A stretch of DNA of 61,721 bases from Youngiibacter multivorans (GTDB lineage: Bacteria > Bacillota > Clostridia > Clostridiales > Clostridiaceae), in NCBI RefSeq assembly GCF_017873395.1, contig NZ_JAGGKC010000024.1, positions 1-61,721 of the forward strand, in the 5' to 3' direction. This document shows positions 18,605-26,991 of the stretch, one piece after another. The position numbers were made by a program, and so were the translations under genes. How positions within the stretch are numbered: position 1 is the first letter of the stretch; every line of letters begins with the position of its first letter. The notes under the pieces are model-generated. The model made no database searches. It had not been told where the DNA came from and worked only from the letters and a program-made list of their open reading frames with translations.

Positions 18605-19945
18605 ATGAACATAGTATTATTGTCAGGTGGTTCAGGAAAGAGGCTATGGCCACTTTCAAATGACACCAGGTCCAAGCAGTTTCTGAGGCTGCTCAAGAAT
18701 GAAGAAGGCGAATATGAGTCTATGGTGCAGAGAGTTTACAGACAGATAACTACTGTCTGTCCGGATAGCGGCATTGTAGTTGCCACTGGTGCAAGTCAGG
18801 TGGACTCAATACAGAACCACCTGGGTGGTCAGGTAGACATAGTAATCGAACCAGAGAGAAGGGACACGTTCCCGGCGATTGCATTGTCCTCAGCATATCT
18901 CGCAATGGAAAAGAAGGTTCCGCTTGATGAGGTAGTGCTCGTACTGCCTGTTGACCCATATGTGGAGATCGGATACTTTGAGACCTTGGTGAAGATGGAA
19001 AAGGCAGTCCAAGATGGGGTTGCTGACATTTTGTTGATGGGTATAACGCCTACCTACCCTTCAGCAAAATACGGATATATTGTTCCGAAGAATGGAGAAC
19101 TTGTCCACGATGCCCGTCCGGTGGCGAGGTTCACTGAGAAGCCAACCGAGGAGAAGGCGAAGATCCTTCTTGAGGACGGGGCGGTCTGGAACGGTGGAGT
19201 GTTTGCATTCAAGCTAGGATATATGATGGAAATCGTTAAAAAATATTGTGACTGCACCACATATAAGGAACTTCTTGGAAACTACAGCAGCTTCAAGAAG
19301 ATCAGCTTTGACTATGAGGTGGTGGAGAAAGCTGAATCTGTTGCCATGATTCCCTATGACGGAGAATGGAAGGACCTGGGAACCTGGAATACACTAACCG
19401 AAGTAATGGACAGCGAATACATGGGAAATGCCACCATAGGTGAAAATACGACAGGTACCAATGTTATTAATGAACTTTCCATACCAGTCGTTGTTCTTGG
19501 TGCAACTGATCTTATAGTTGCTGCAAGTCCGGACGGGATTCTCATATCAGACAAGAACAAGAGCTCCTACCTTAAGTCTTATGTAGACCACATAGGAGAG
19601 AGACCAATGTTTGAGGAACGCACCTGGGGTGAGGCTAAGATAATAGACCTTAACCAGTATGAAGGTAGCAAGAAGTCAATCACGAAGCGCCTCAGCATGA
19701 AGTCAGGACAGAGCCTGAGCTATCAGAAACATACCGTAAGGGATGAGATATGGACATTTGTGGCAGGTACTGGAGACCTCCTTATCGATGGCCATATGAG
19801 GAACGTACACCCGGGGGATGTTGCATATATACACAAGGGACAGAAGCATTCAGTACGTGCCATTACTGACCTTCATTTCATTGAGGTACAGATCGGTGAA
19901 GAACTGGCAATTAACGATGTTGAATACAGCAATTGGGAATGGTGA
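18605..19945 (+). CDS. manC: Mannose-1-phosphate guanylyltransferase with C-terminal cupin (ManC type)
   Basis: Makes GDP-mannose from mannose-1-phosphate and GTP. The N-terminal nucleotidyltransferase domain has LSGGSGKRLWPLS (5-17) and the FTEKPTEEKAK product-site loop (about 176-186), with WNGGVF after it. The C-terminal third (about 330-446) is a cupin of the type II phosphomannose isomerase kind, with HKGQKHSV and FIEVQIGE. The usual YPKQF after the P-loop reads SKQFL here. At 446 residues it is slightly shorter than the E. coli type. Whether the cupin still isomerises mannose-6-phosphate is unclear. A relic of a more canonical ManC lies about 1.8 kb downstream. Confidence 0.92.
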   Translation: MNIVLLSGGSGKRLWPLSNDTRSKQFLRLLKNEEGEYESMVQRVYRQITTVCPDSGIVVATGASQVDSIQNHLGGQVDIVIEPERRDTFPAIALSSAYLAMEKKVPLDEVVLVLPVDPYVEIGYFETLVKMEKAVQDGVADILLMGITPTYPSAKYGYIVPKNGELVHDARPVARFTEKPTEEKAKILLEDGAVWNGGVFAFKLGYMMEIVKKYCDCTTYKELLGNYSSFKKISFDYEVVEKAESVAMIPYDGEWKDLGTWNTLTEVMDSEYMGNATIGENTTGTNVINELSIPVVVLGATDLIVAASPDGILISDKNKSSYLKSYVDHIGERPMFEERTWGEAKIIDLNQYEGSKKSITKRLSMKSGQSLSYQKHTVRDEIWTFVAGTGDLLIDGHMRNVHPGDVAYIHKGQKHSVRAITDLHFIEVQIGEELAINDVEYSNWEW

Positions 19946-21675
19946 TTTCAATAGATTATATGGAAAGATATGAAGAATGGTGTACAGGTGCCCATTATGA
20001 CGAAGCTACAAAGCAGGAACTGATGTCAATCAGGGACGATGACTCTGAGATCAGGGATAGGTTCTATAAGGACTTGTCCTTTGGTACAGGAGGTCTCCGT
20101 GGTGTTATTGGTGCTGGAACAAACCGTATGAATATCTACACAGTTGCGAGAGCAACACAGGGATTGGCAAATTATATCCTGAAGAGGGGTGGAGAAAATA
20201 AAGGTGTTGCGATAGCATTCGACTCGAGACACATGTCCCCGGAGTTTGCAGAGGTTACTGCACTATGCCTTAATGCAAATCGCATAAGGACTTATCGTTT
20301 TGAAACGTTAAGACCTACTCCAGAGCTGTCATTTGCTGTTAGGGAACTGGGATGTGTCGCTGGAGTAGTTATCACTGCAAGCCACAACCCAGCGGAATAC
20401 AACGGCTACAAGGTTTACTGGGAAGATGGTGCACAGATCACAGCACCGCTGGATCAGGAAATCATTAATGAAGTAAATTCAGTTACAGATTATGCATCAA
20501 TAAAAACCATGGACCGAGATAGAGCTGAAGCAGCTGGATTATTCAATGTTATTGGTGAGAAAATCGACAACAGATATATGGAAGAGTTAGAGAAGCTTGT
20601 GCTTAGTCCGGAATCCATAAGAAAGATAGCACCAGAGCTTACGATAGTGTACACTCCAATCCATGGAACAGGGAATCTTCCTGTCAGAAGGATACTTAAT
20701 AACCTCGGATTCACAAGGGTTCACGTGGTGCCGGAACAGGAGCTTCCTGATGGCAGCTTTTCAACAGTGACCTACCCAAATCCGGAAGACCCCAAGGCGT
20801 TTACACTTGCCCTTAAGCTTGCTCAGGAAGTTGATGCGGACATCGTACTTGCAACGGATCCTGATGCAGACAGACTCGGTGTCTATGCAAAAGACACTAG
20901 GAATGGTGAATACGTGCCGTTCAGCGGCAATATGTCAGGGATGCTGATAGCGGAATATCAGTTCGAGGTAAAAAGGGGAAAAGGACTGCTGCCGGTTAAT
21001 GGCGCCTTAGTTACAACCATAGTATCCTCCAATATGGCAAAAGAAGTTGCGAAGGAATATGGAGTTAATATAGTCGAGACCCTGACAGGCTTCAAATATA
21101 TCGGCGAGCAGATCAAATTCTTCGAGCAGGACAAATCATACGAATACCTCTTCGGATTCGAAGAGAGCTACGGTTGTCTTGTGGGAACTCATGCAAGGGA
21201 TAAGGACGCTATCGCTGCAGTCATGGCTCTATGCGAGGCTGCTGCATACTATAAAGAGCGCGGATTGACCCTTTGGGACCAGATGCTTCGCATATATGAG
21301 AAATACGGGTACTACAATGAAGACCTGAAATCAATCACTTTGAAGGGTGCAGATGGCGCTGATAAGATCAAGAGCATACTCGCTGATATTAGGAAAAACC
21401 CACCTAGAAAAATCGGCGAGTTCAACGTACTGGTAATCAGAGACTATAAGAAAAATGAGACTCTCGAACTGGTTACTGGAGAAAAGTATCCAACAGGATT
21501 ACCGAAATCGGATGTACTATACTTCGATTTGGATAAGGACAGCTGGTGTTGCGTGAGACCGTCAGGTACAGAACCTAAGATCAAGTTCTATCTGGGAGTA
21601 AAGGGTGAAAGCCTGGAGGCTTCAAGGAGTTCCCTGAAGGGACTTTCAGAGGCATTATCAGGACTTGTGAATTAG
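19939..21675 (+). CDS. Phosphoglucomutase/phosphomannomutase (PgcA-like phosphohexomutase)
   Basis: An alpha-D-phosphohexomutase that moves phosphate between C6 and C1 of glucose or mannose and so supplies manC with mannose-1-phosphate. About 578 residues, the long form typical of Bacillus PgcA. The phosphoserine loop TASHNPAEYNGYK, the metal-binding DPDADRLG, the sugar-binding GFEESYG and the C-terminal phosphate-binding RPSGTEPKIKFY are all intact. It overlaps the end of manC by a few bases; ATG 19939 or the later ATG 19960 are both possible because no strong ribosome binding site is visible. Confidence 0.92.
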   Translation: MVISIDYMERYEEWCTGAHYDEATKQELMSIRDDDSEIRDRFYKDLSFGTGGLRGVIGAGTNRMNIYTVARATQGLANYILKRGGENKGVAIAFDSRHMSPEFAEVTALCLNANRIRTYRFETLRPTPELSFAVRELGCVAGVVITASHNPAEYNGYKVYWEDGAQITAPLDQEIINEVNSVTDYASIKTMDRDRAEAAGLFNVIGEKIDNRYMEELEKLVLSPESIRKIAPELTIVYTPIHGTGNLPVRRILNNLGFTRVHVVPEQELPDGSFSTVTYPNPEDPKAFTLALKLAQEVDADIVLATDPDADRLGVYAKDTRNGEYVPFSGNMSGMLIAEYQFEVKRGKGLLPVNGALVTTIVSSNMAKEVAKEYGVNIVETLTGFKYIGEQIKFFEQDKSYEYLFGFEESYGCLVGTHARDKDAIAAVMALCEAAAYYKERGLTLWDQMLRIYEKYGYYNEDLKSITLKGADGADKIKSILADIRKNPPRKIGEFNVLVIRDYKKNETLELVTGEKYPTGLPKSDVLYFDLDKDSWCCVRPSGTEPKIKFYLGVKGESLEASRSSLKGLSEALSGLVN

Positions 21676-21742
21676 TAAGAAAGTATAGTTTATAGCACAT
21701 TAGAAAGCATAGCTTTTTAGATAGATCAGTGGAGGAAACAGG

Positions 21743-22030
21743 ATGAAGTGTATTGTTTAGCAGGAGGCAGCGGTGATCGCCTCTGGCCTCTTTCCAGAAA
21801 AACTATCCGAAGCAGTTCATAAACGTTAAGGAGAATCGATCTCTGTTTCAGGAGACAATAGCAAGGAACATGCCGTTCTGCGATGAATTTCATATTATCA
21901 CAGATGAGCGCTATCGATATATCGTGGAAGGGCAGCTCCAGGCATTTCAGGGCCTGAAATACCACTGCTTCCTGGAGCAGGTTGGTAAGAAGACAGCTCC
22001 GGCAGTCGCGATAGCATGTTATTACACATA
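21743..22030 (+). pseudogene. Relic of a second mannose-1-phosphate guanylyltransferase gene
   Basis: A good ribosome binding site (GGAGGA, 21731-21736) and ATG start a reading that gives MKCIV, then after a one-base loss LAGGSGDRLWPLSRK, then after a second one-base loss (in an A run near 21803) YPKQFINVKENRSLFQETIA, followed by EFHIITDERYRYIVEGQL and FLEQVGKKTAPAVAIAC. These are canonical N-terminal ManC segments. The match stops near residue 95 of about 350-470, so the gene is both frameshifted and truncated. It directly follows the phosphohexomutase and was probably once part of the same operon; the intact manC upstream makes it dispensable. Confidence 0.85.
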
Positions 22031-22234
22031 TACTTTCTATCGGGATATGATTAGATTTAAAGTAAGACACTTGTCAAAACAATACTGCTAATGACTAATC
22101 TAACTTGATAATATTTTTAGCTGTTTGAAATTTCAGGAAGGTAAATACAAATCTATCGTGATAGAAATACATTCTGGACTATCTACTAGATTCTTGAAAA
22201 TATTTAAAATGATTTGATAAAGAGGTGACAATGT

Positions 22235-23047
22235 ATGCCAACAATTTCGCAGATTGGTTTGATTCCACCAGAAGTATTTGAGGAATTTGAAGATATTGTA
22301 TGTGATTATTTTTCTAATATTTTGTCTCTCCAATTTCAAAAATGGGGTAGACAAGGTCAAAAGCAAAATGGTATAGATTTAATAGGCGGAAATATAGGTG
22401 TACAGTGTAAGAATTATAGAACAAAAAAATTAACAATAGAAATTATTGAAAATGATGTTTTATTGGCCGAAGAAATCTCTCCATCACTATCTAAGTTATA
22501 TTTTGTAACTACAGCAAAGAGAGATGCGAAGATTCAACAATATTTTCGGAGTAGAAAAGGCAAAATTCCAATCGAAATTCATTATTGGGATTTAATAGAA
22601 AATTTTTTACTGCAAAATCCTAAGGTTAAAGACCTTCACTATCCTAAAGAAATCGAAATAAATAATGATCAGACGGTCATAAACCAATTTTTAAGATTAT
22701 GTAATGTCTATAATATATATACTGCAATCTATGAAGTTGATTATATAAATCCATATGGTGATGATATTATTTATGAAGCGGATGTATTTAAAGCAGAAAT
22801 GACTGCATTGATTAACTCGGATATATCAATCGGTGTTAATAAAGAAATATTAAGAGACTTAGAGAACTTTAAAAATATTTATAGCAGGATGATAAGTAAA
22901 GCTACAATGTGTTCATGTCCAAATGGTGCAGGTATGAGCATACCTAATATATGGTTTGAGTATATTGAGTCACATAGAGTTTTTTTCGTGGATCATAGAA
23001 CCAAATTGAGTGTTATCTATTCTAAATATAAATTTGGAAAGGTGTGA
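22235..23047 (+). CDS. Putative Mrr-like PD-(D/E)XK nuclease
   Basis: A 270-residue soluble protein. The N-terminal third resembles the Mrr/restriction endonuclease fold: an acidic helix with E16, E17 and E19, then GIDLIGG with D48, then VQCKNY with Q57 and K59. This gives the D-x8-Q-x-K spacing of Mrr-type PD-(D/E)XK catalytic centres. A strand-helix unit with KLYFVTTAKRDAKIQQYF follows. The rest has no recognisable domain. The gene is AT-rich and stands alone, without a methylase or helicase partner, between the manC relic and the nucleoside operon. That suggests acquisition and a defence or DNA-repair role, but only the nuclease fold is supported. Confidence 0.62.
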   Translation: MPTISQIGLIPPEVFEEFEDIVCDYFSNILSLQFQKWGRQGQKQNGIDLIGGNIGVQCKNYRTKKLTIEIIENDVLLAEEISPSLSKLYFVTTAKRDAKIQQYFRSRKGKIPIEIHYWDLIENFLLQNPKVKDLHYPKEIEINNDQTVINQFLRLCNVYNIYTAIYEVDYINPYGDDIIYEADVFKAEMTALINSDISIGVNKEILRDLENFKNIYSRMISKATMCSCPNGAGMSIPNIWFEYIESHRVFFVDHRTKLSVIYSKYKFGKV

Positions 23048-23354
23048 ATACTTGCATTTGGTACTACATTTATTCAATCATCCGCAATTGTAAATAATTT
23101 TGTAAAATATTAAGAATTCGTGTAAGTGGATGTATAGTGTGTGTATTACATGAAACAAAAATTAGCAAGTGTGCTTTGTTGAATTATCAGTCTACTGAGT
23201 TTCAATAAAAAATCGAATAGAATTCATTCAGATAGAGGTCACATCACCTCGAACATAGCATATCTATAGAAGAACAATCACCATATTTGTAAAAGCATGG
23301 TAAAAAGATCATTTCTGAAATAATCGGTTTCGAGAAGCAGGCTTAGAAGAATGT
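23048..23354. other. Intergenic region, nothing recognised
   Basis: About 300 AT-rich bases between the Mrr-like gene and the GntR operon control region. No open frame with a ribosome binding site and no terminator with a T run was found. Confidence 0.35.
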
Positions 23355-23398
23355 AAGTCGTTTCATATGTAATTTTACTTGACTTATGGAAACGACTT
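23355..23398. promoter_or_regulatory. 10-base inverted repeat spanning the GntR-operon -35 region
   Basis: AAGTCGTTTC (23355-23364) and GAAACGACTT (23389-23398) are perfect inverted copies 24 bases apart. They bracket the predicted -35 box (23379-23384) and fill the spacer. A CTTTATTAT tail makes a terminator reading possible, but overlap with a good promoter favours an operator for a dimeric regulator. Confidence 0.5.
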
Positions 23399-23407
23399 CT
23401 TTATTAT
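23379..23407 (+). promoter_or_regulatory. Predicted promoter of the GntR/nucleoside operon
   Basis: TTGACT (23379-23384) and TATTAT (23402-23407) are separated by an optimal 17 bases. Transcription would begin near 23414, about 43 bases before the regulator's start codon. It is the only strong promoter found ahead of the ten-gene block. Confidence 0.6.
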
Positions 23408-23419
23408 CATAAGTGGATA

Positions 23420-23443
23420 TATCAACATAACGACATATTGATA
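23420..23443. promoter_or_regulatory. Candidate GntR autoregulatory operator
   Basis: A 24-base imperfect palindrome: TATCAACATAAC and its partner half GACATATTGATA match at 9 of 12 symmetric positions, with outer arms TATCAA/TTGATA. It lies just downstream of the predicted transcription start and next to the AGGAGG ribosome binding site, a common position for HutC/PhnF-type repressor sites. Confidence 0.5.
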
Positions 23444-23456
23444 GGAGGTGTTAAAA

Positions 23457-24191
23457 ATGGAAAGAGAATATGAAATGGCTCCCAAGTATTTTGTGGTCAA
23501 GAAGAAGCTGATTGAGATGATAAACAGTGAGGCTTTCAGTGAGAGTGGGATGATTCCCAGTGAGCGGGAACTGATGAAGATGTTCAACGTCAGCAGGATA
23601 ACCGCGAAGCGGGCGGTTGATGACCTAGTTGGAGAAGGATATCTGTTTAGGGTCCAGGGTAAGGGTACTTTCATCAGGGAAGAGGAAGCGAAGCACGACC
23701 TGATCTCAATTATGAGCTGCACAGAAGATATCGTGAAGATGGGGATGGTACCTACAAGGAAGCTTATAAGCCAGGAAGTCATCGAGGCAGACAAGAGAAG
23801 GCAGAAGAGACTTCATCTTGTAGCTGGAGATAAGGTGCTGATGCTAAAGAGAGTGTATTATGCGGATGGAATGCCGGTTAACTACACTATCGCATACCTG
23901 CCGATAAAGATATTTCCGGGAATCGAGGAATATGATTTTTCTAAGGAATCAATCTACAACATCTTGGAAAGCAAATACAATGTAAAGATAACCTCCGCTA
24001 CAAGGACACTGGAGGCTGTTCTGGTTACAGATGAGGTTGCAGAGCTTCTGGAGCTCGACCAGAAAGAGCCAGTGATTCTCTTCAGGGCAATAACACTGGG
24101 GATAGTTAACGGAAGAGAGATTCCAATCGAGACATTCAAGAGCTACTACAGGTCGGATAGGTTCAAGTTCTATATCAATCAGACAAAATAA
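23457..24191 (+). CDS. GntR-family transcriptional regulator with UTRA sensor domain
   Basis: A 244-residue regulator of the HutC group. The N-terminal winged helix-turn-helix (about 10-75) has IPSERELMKMFNVSRITAKRAV and GYLFRVQGKGTFI, the standard GntR DNA-reading elements. The C-terminal UTRA domain (about 95-240) has LKRVYYADGMPVNYTIAYLP and a SATRTLEAV segment. UTRA domains bind small effectors, usually the operon's substrate or a phosphorylated intermediate. ATG at 23457 is preferred over GTG at 23448, because AGGAGG (23443-23448) then has normal spacing. It heads the nucleoside-type transport and catabolic block and probably represses it. Confidence 0.93.
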   Translation: MEREYEMAPKYFVVKKKLIEMINSEAFSESGMIPSERELMKMFNVSRITAKRAVDDLVGEGYLFRVQGKGTFIREEEAKHDLISIMSCTEDIVKMGMVPTRKLISQEVIEADKRRQKRLHLVAGDKVLMLKRVYYADGMPVNYTIAYLPIKIFPGIEEYDFSKESIYNILESKYNVKITSATRTLEAVLVTDEVAELLELDQKEPVILFRAITLGIVNGREIPIETFKSYYRSDRFKFYINQTK

Positions 24192-24211
24192 TAAAGATGG
24201 GGGAAAGAAAA

Positions 24212-25393
24212 TTGAAGAAAACCGGACTAACAAGAAAGATCGTCGCTGTTTCTGTAATGCTTCTCATGATGGTATCGTTCGTTGCATGCGGAACCAAGGC
24301 TCCAGAAACCAAGGAAATGGGAGTGGCGCTAATCACATCAGCAGCAGGCCCGAATGACAATGGCTACAATGCTTCTGCAATCAAGGGACTCGAGAAGGTC
24401 AAGAAGGACCTCGGACTTGAATACAGAGTAGTAGAGAGCACTGACGTACCTGGAAGCCTTGCAGAGCTTGCAAAGGCTGGCTACAAGCTGATATTCTCAC
24501 TTGAGTACAACTTTGATGCACTCATCAATGGCGTCGGAGGCGGAAAGCCAATAGCAGAGCAGTATCCGGACACCACATTCGTTGTCTTCAATGACAATCC
24601 AAATGTCAAGGCAGATGGAACCGTGAAGCACAAGAATGTCATATCAGTACTCTTCGATGTACACCAGTCATCATTCCTTGCAGGAGCATTAAGTGTACTC
24701 GTAAATGAGAATGCTGCAACACTGTTTGATTCAACCAAGTACAGCTTCACAGCTGGAGATGCAGGAAGGAAGCTTGGATTCTTCGGTGGAACAAAGTCCA
24801 ACGGTATAACAGTATTCGGATACGGATATGCAGAAGGTGCTAACTATGAAGCAGCTAAGCTTGGAGTCAAATACTCTTATATAAGCGACTACAATGTAGG
24901 ATTCAGCGATTCAGCTGCAGGAGCAACCAAGGCTAATACTTACTACTCAGATGGAGTGAACATAATATACTCGGTAGCAGGAGCAGTAGGCGACGGAGTC
25001 ACATCCAAGGCCAAGGAAGTCAAGAAGCTTGCCATTGAAGTAGATGCAAACAAGGATGCAAATCAGCCTGGTTACATTATGACAAGCGTTCTCAAGAATA
25101 CTGAAGTACCAGTATACACAATCTCAGAGAAGTATAAGACAGGTAAGATGGCAGACGTAGCAGGAAAGGTAATATCCTATGACCTTAAATCCAAGGCAAC
25201 TGGAATCACTGACCTTTCAACTATAGGAGCAGCAGTACAGGCATCAGGAAAAGCAAAGTGGGAAGAGATAAAGAAAGAGATCATGGACGTTGAAGCAAAG
25301 ATAGCAGCAGGAACCATAAAGGTTACAAATGCACAGGCAGGAGAAGCATTCGACAAGGCTAAGCTTACGAATGTCATGATGCCTAACGATTAA
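24212..25393 (+). CDS. BMP-family substrate-binding lipoprotein of a nucleoside-type ABC importer
   Basis: The extracellular receptor of the importer encoded by the next three genes. The N-terminus is a lipoprotein signal: basic start, hydrophobic stretch, then SFVAC with the lipidated Cys at residue 26. The mature part has GVALITSAAGPNDNGYN, FSLEYNFD and LFFGGTKSNG-like segments characteristic of the Bmp/PnrA/Med family, whose characterised members bind purine nucleosides or related compounds. I choose TTG at 24212, because GGGGGA lies 7 bases before it; ATG 24197 lacks a site. It follows the regulator by about 20 bases. Confidence 0.92.
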   Translation: MKKTGLTRKIVAVSVMLLMMVSFVACGTKAPETKEMGVALITSAAGPNDNGYNASAIKGLEKVKKDLGLEYRVVESTDVPGSLAELAKAGYKLIFSLEYNFDALINGVGGGKPIAEQYPDTTFVVFNDNPNVKADGTVKHKNVISVLFDVHQSSFLAGALSVLVNENAATLFDSTKYSFTAGDAGRKLGFFGGTKSNGITVFGYGYAEGANYEAAKLGVKYSYISDYNVGFSDSAAGATKANTYYSDGVNIIYSVAGAVGDGVTSKAKEVKKLAIEVDANKDANQPGYIMTSVLKNTEVPVYTISEKYKTGKMADVAGKVISYDLKSKATGITDLSTIGAAVQASGKAKWEEIKKEIMDVEAKIAAGTIKVTNAQAGEAFDKAKLTNVMMPND

Positions 25394-25413
25394 TAGCTGA
25401 AGAAGGGGATAGT

Positions 25414-26991
25414 ATGTACAAGATCGAAACCGTAAACCTGGTTAAGAAGTTCGGAGAATTCACGGCAAATGATAATATCAGCATTGGAATCAGGAAGGGC
25501 GAAATAACTGCAATCGTCGGAGAAAACGGAGCAGGAAAGACAACCCTGATGAACATGCTCTACGGTCTGCTGCAGCCAACAAGCGGTAAGATCCTTATCG
25601 ATGATAAAGAAGTACAGCTAAAATCCCCGGTAGATGCCATAGCAAATGGGATAGGAATGGTGCACCAGCATTTCAAGCTGGTGCCTAGCCTTACCGTATA
25701 TGAGAACATCATGTTGGGTACAGAAATTACAAAGGATGTATCAATCGGCGGTAAAAGGTTGAAAAGCCTCTTTGTTGACAATGCCAAGGAAAAGGAAGAA
25801 GTAAGGAAGATAATAGACTACTACAAGTTCGACCTCAATCCGGAAGACAAGGTCGAGAACATCTCAATAGGAGCAAAGCAGAGGATAGAGATACTCAAGA
25901 TGCTCTACAGGAATGTAGACATCCTCATATTTGACGAGCCAACTGCGGTACTTACACCACAGGAGGTTGATGAGCTTCTCGAGAGCTTCAGGGAGCTCAA
26001 GAAGCAGGGCAAGACCATAATCCTCATAACGCACAAGTTGCGGGAGGTAATGGAAGTAAGTGACAGTGTAATAGTGATTAAGCAGGGCAAGATAATCGGG
26101 ACCAAGGAGACAAAGGATACCAATGCATTTGAGATAGCTACCATGATGGTCGGAAGACAGGTCGTGGAGAACGTGAACTTAAGCAGGAATGCCTCAGGTG
26201 CATCCAGAGTCATCTATGAACTTAGAAACATCGGCACAGAATCCCAGCCGGGCAAGAAGTGCCTTCAAAATATCAACCTCAAGATCCACGAAGGAGAGAT
26301 ACTCGGTATAGCCGGAGTAGAGGGAAATGGCCAGAGCGAGCTTGTAAAGGTCATTACAGGACTTATGGAATCAACAGAAGGTCAGATTTTCCTGGACGGA
26401 CAGGAGATAACAAACCTATGGCCAAAGGAAATAAGGAAGTCAGGGATAGGCATAATACCAGAGGACAGGTATGCCCAGGGTTTATGCGTAGACATGTCAC
26501 TTGATGACAATTTCATAGCTGGTCATCATGATAATACGGAATACTCAAACAGAGGATTCCTGAAGTTCAAGGAAATAGAGAAGATATCCACGAGCCTCAT
26601 AGACAAATACGACATAAGGATCTCAGAAAGGTTCGCAAACGTATCATCACTATCAGGAGGCAATGCTCAGAAGATAATAATTGCCCGCGAGTTCGAGTCG
26701 AACCCCAGCCTTCTTATAGCATCACAGCCGACAAGGGGTGTAGACATAGGCTCCATTGAGTTCATACACAGCAAGATACTCGAGCTCAGGCAGAGGAACA
26801 AGGGAATACTGCTCATATCAAGTGAGCTTTCGGAGATCATGAACCTAAGTGACAGAATAGCAGTAATGTACAAAGGCCATATCATAGGAGTGGTCGATGC
26901 GAATAAGACAACAGCAACAGAGCTCGGACTGCTAATGGCAGGTATAACGCGAAATGTTGCGGATGTATTGGAGGACAAGAATGAAAACTGA
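25414..26991 (+). CDS. ABC transporter ATPase with two nucleotide-binding domains (nucleoside type)
   Basis: A 525-residue tandem ATPase that powers the BMP-type importer. Domain 1 has the Walker A GENGAGKTTL (about 33-42), a SIGAKQRIEI signature and Walker B ILIFDEPTAVL. Domain 2 has a degenerate P-loop, GVEGNGQSEL, and a full SLSGGNAQK signature with an ASQPTRGVD Walker B region. One normal and one altered P-loop is usual for NupA/RbsA-type ATPases. ATG follows the lipoprotein gene by 20 bases with AAGGGGA. The last 11 bases overlap the first permease gene. Confidence 0.94.
   Translation: MYKIETVNLVKKFGEFTANDNISIGIRKGEITAIVGENGAGKTTLMNMLYGLLQPTSGKILIDDKEVQLKSPVDAIANGIGMVHQHFKLVPSLTVYENIMLGTEITKDVSIGGKRLKSLFVDNAKEKEEVRKIIDYYKFDLNPEDKVENISIGAKQRIEILKMLYRNVDILIFDEPTAVLTPQEVDELLESFRELKKQGKTIILITHKLREVMEVSDSVIVIKQGKIIGTKETKDTNAFEIATMMVGRQVVENVNLSRNASGASRVIYELRNIGTESQPGKKCLQNINLKIHEGEILGIAGVEGNGQSELVKVITGLMESTEGQIFLDGQEITNLWPKEIRKSGIGIIPEDRYAQGLCVDMSLDDNFIAGHHDNTEYSNRGFLKFKEIEKISTSLIDKYDIRISERFANVSSLSGGNAQKIIIAREFESNPSLLIASQPTRGVDIGSIEFIHSKILELRQRNKGILLISSELSEIMNLSDRIAVMYKGHIIGVVDANKTTATELGLLMAGITRNVADVLEDKNEN

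Noticed and set aside
18605..19945. A frameshift in manC because of its unusual SKQF motif
   Set aside because: The frame is open from end to end with both domains present; the motif is a variant, not damage.
23355..23398. A terminator ending the Mrr-like gene's transcript
   Set aside because: It lies more than 300 bases after that gene and overlaps a good promoter for the next operon; an operator is more likely.
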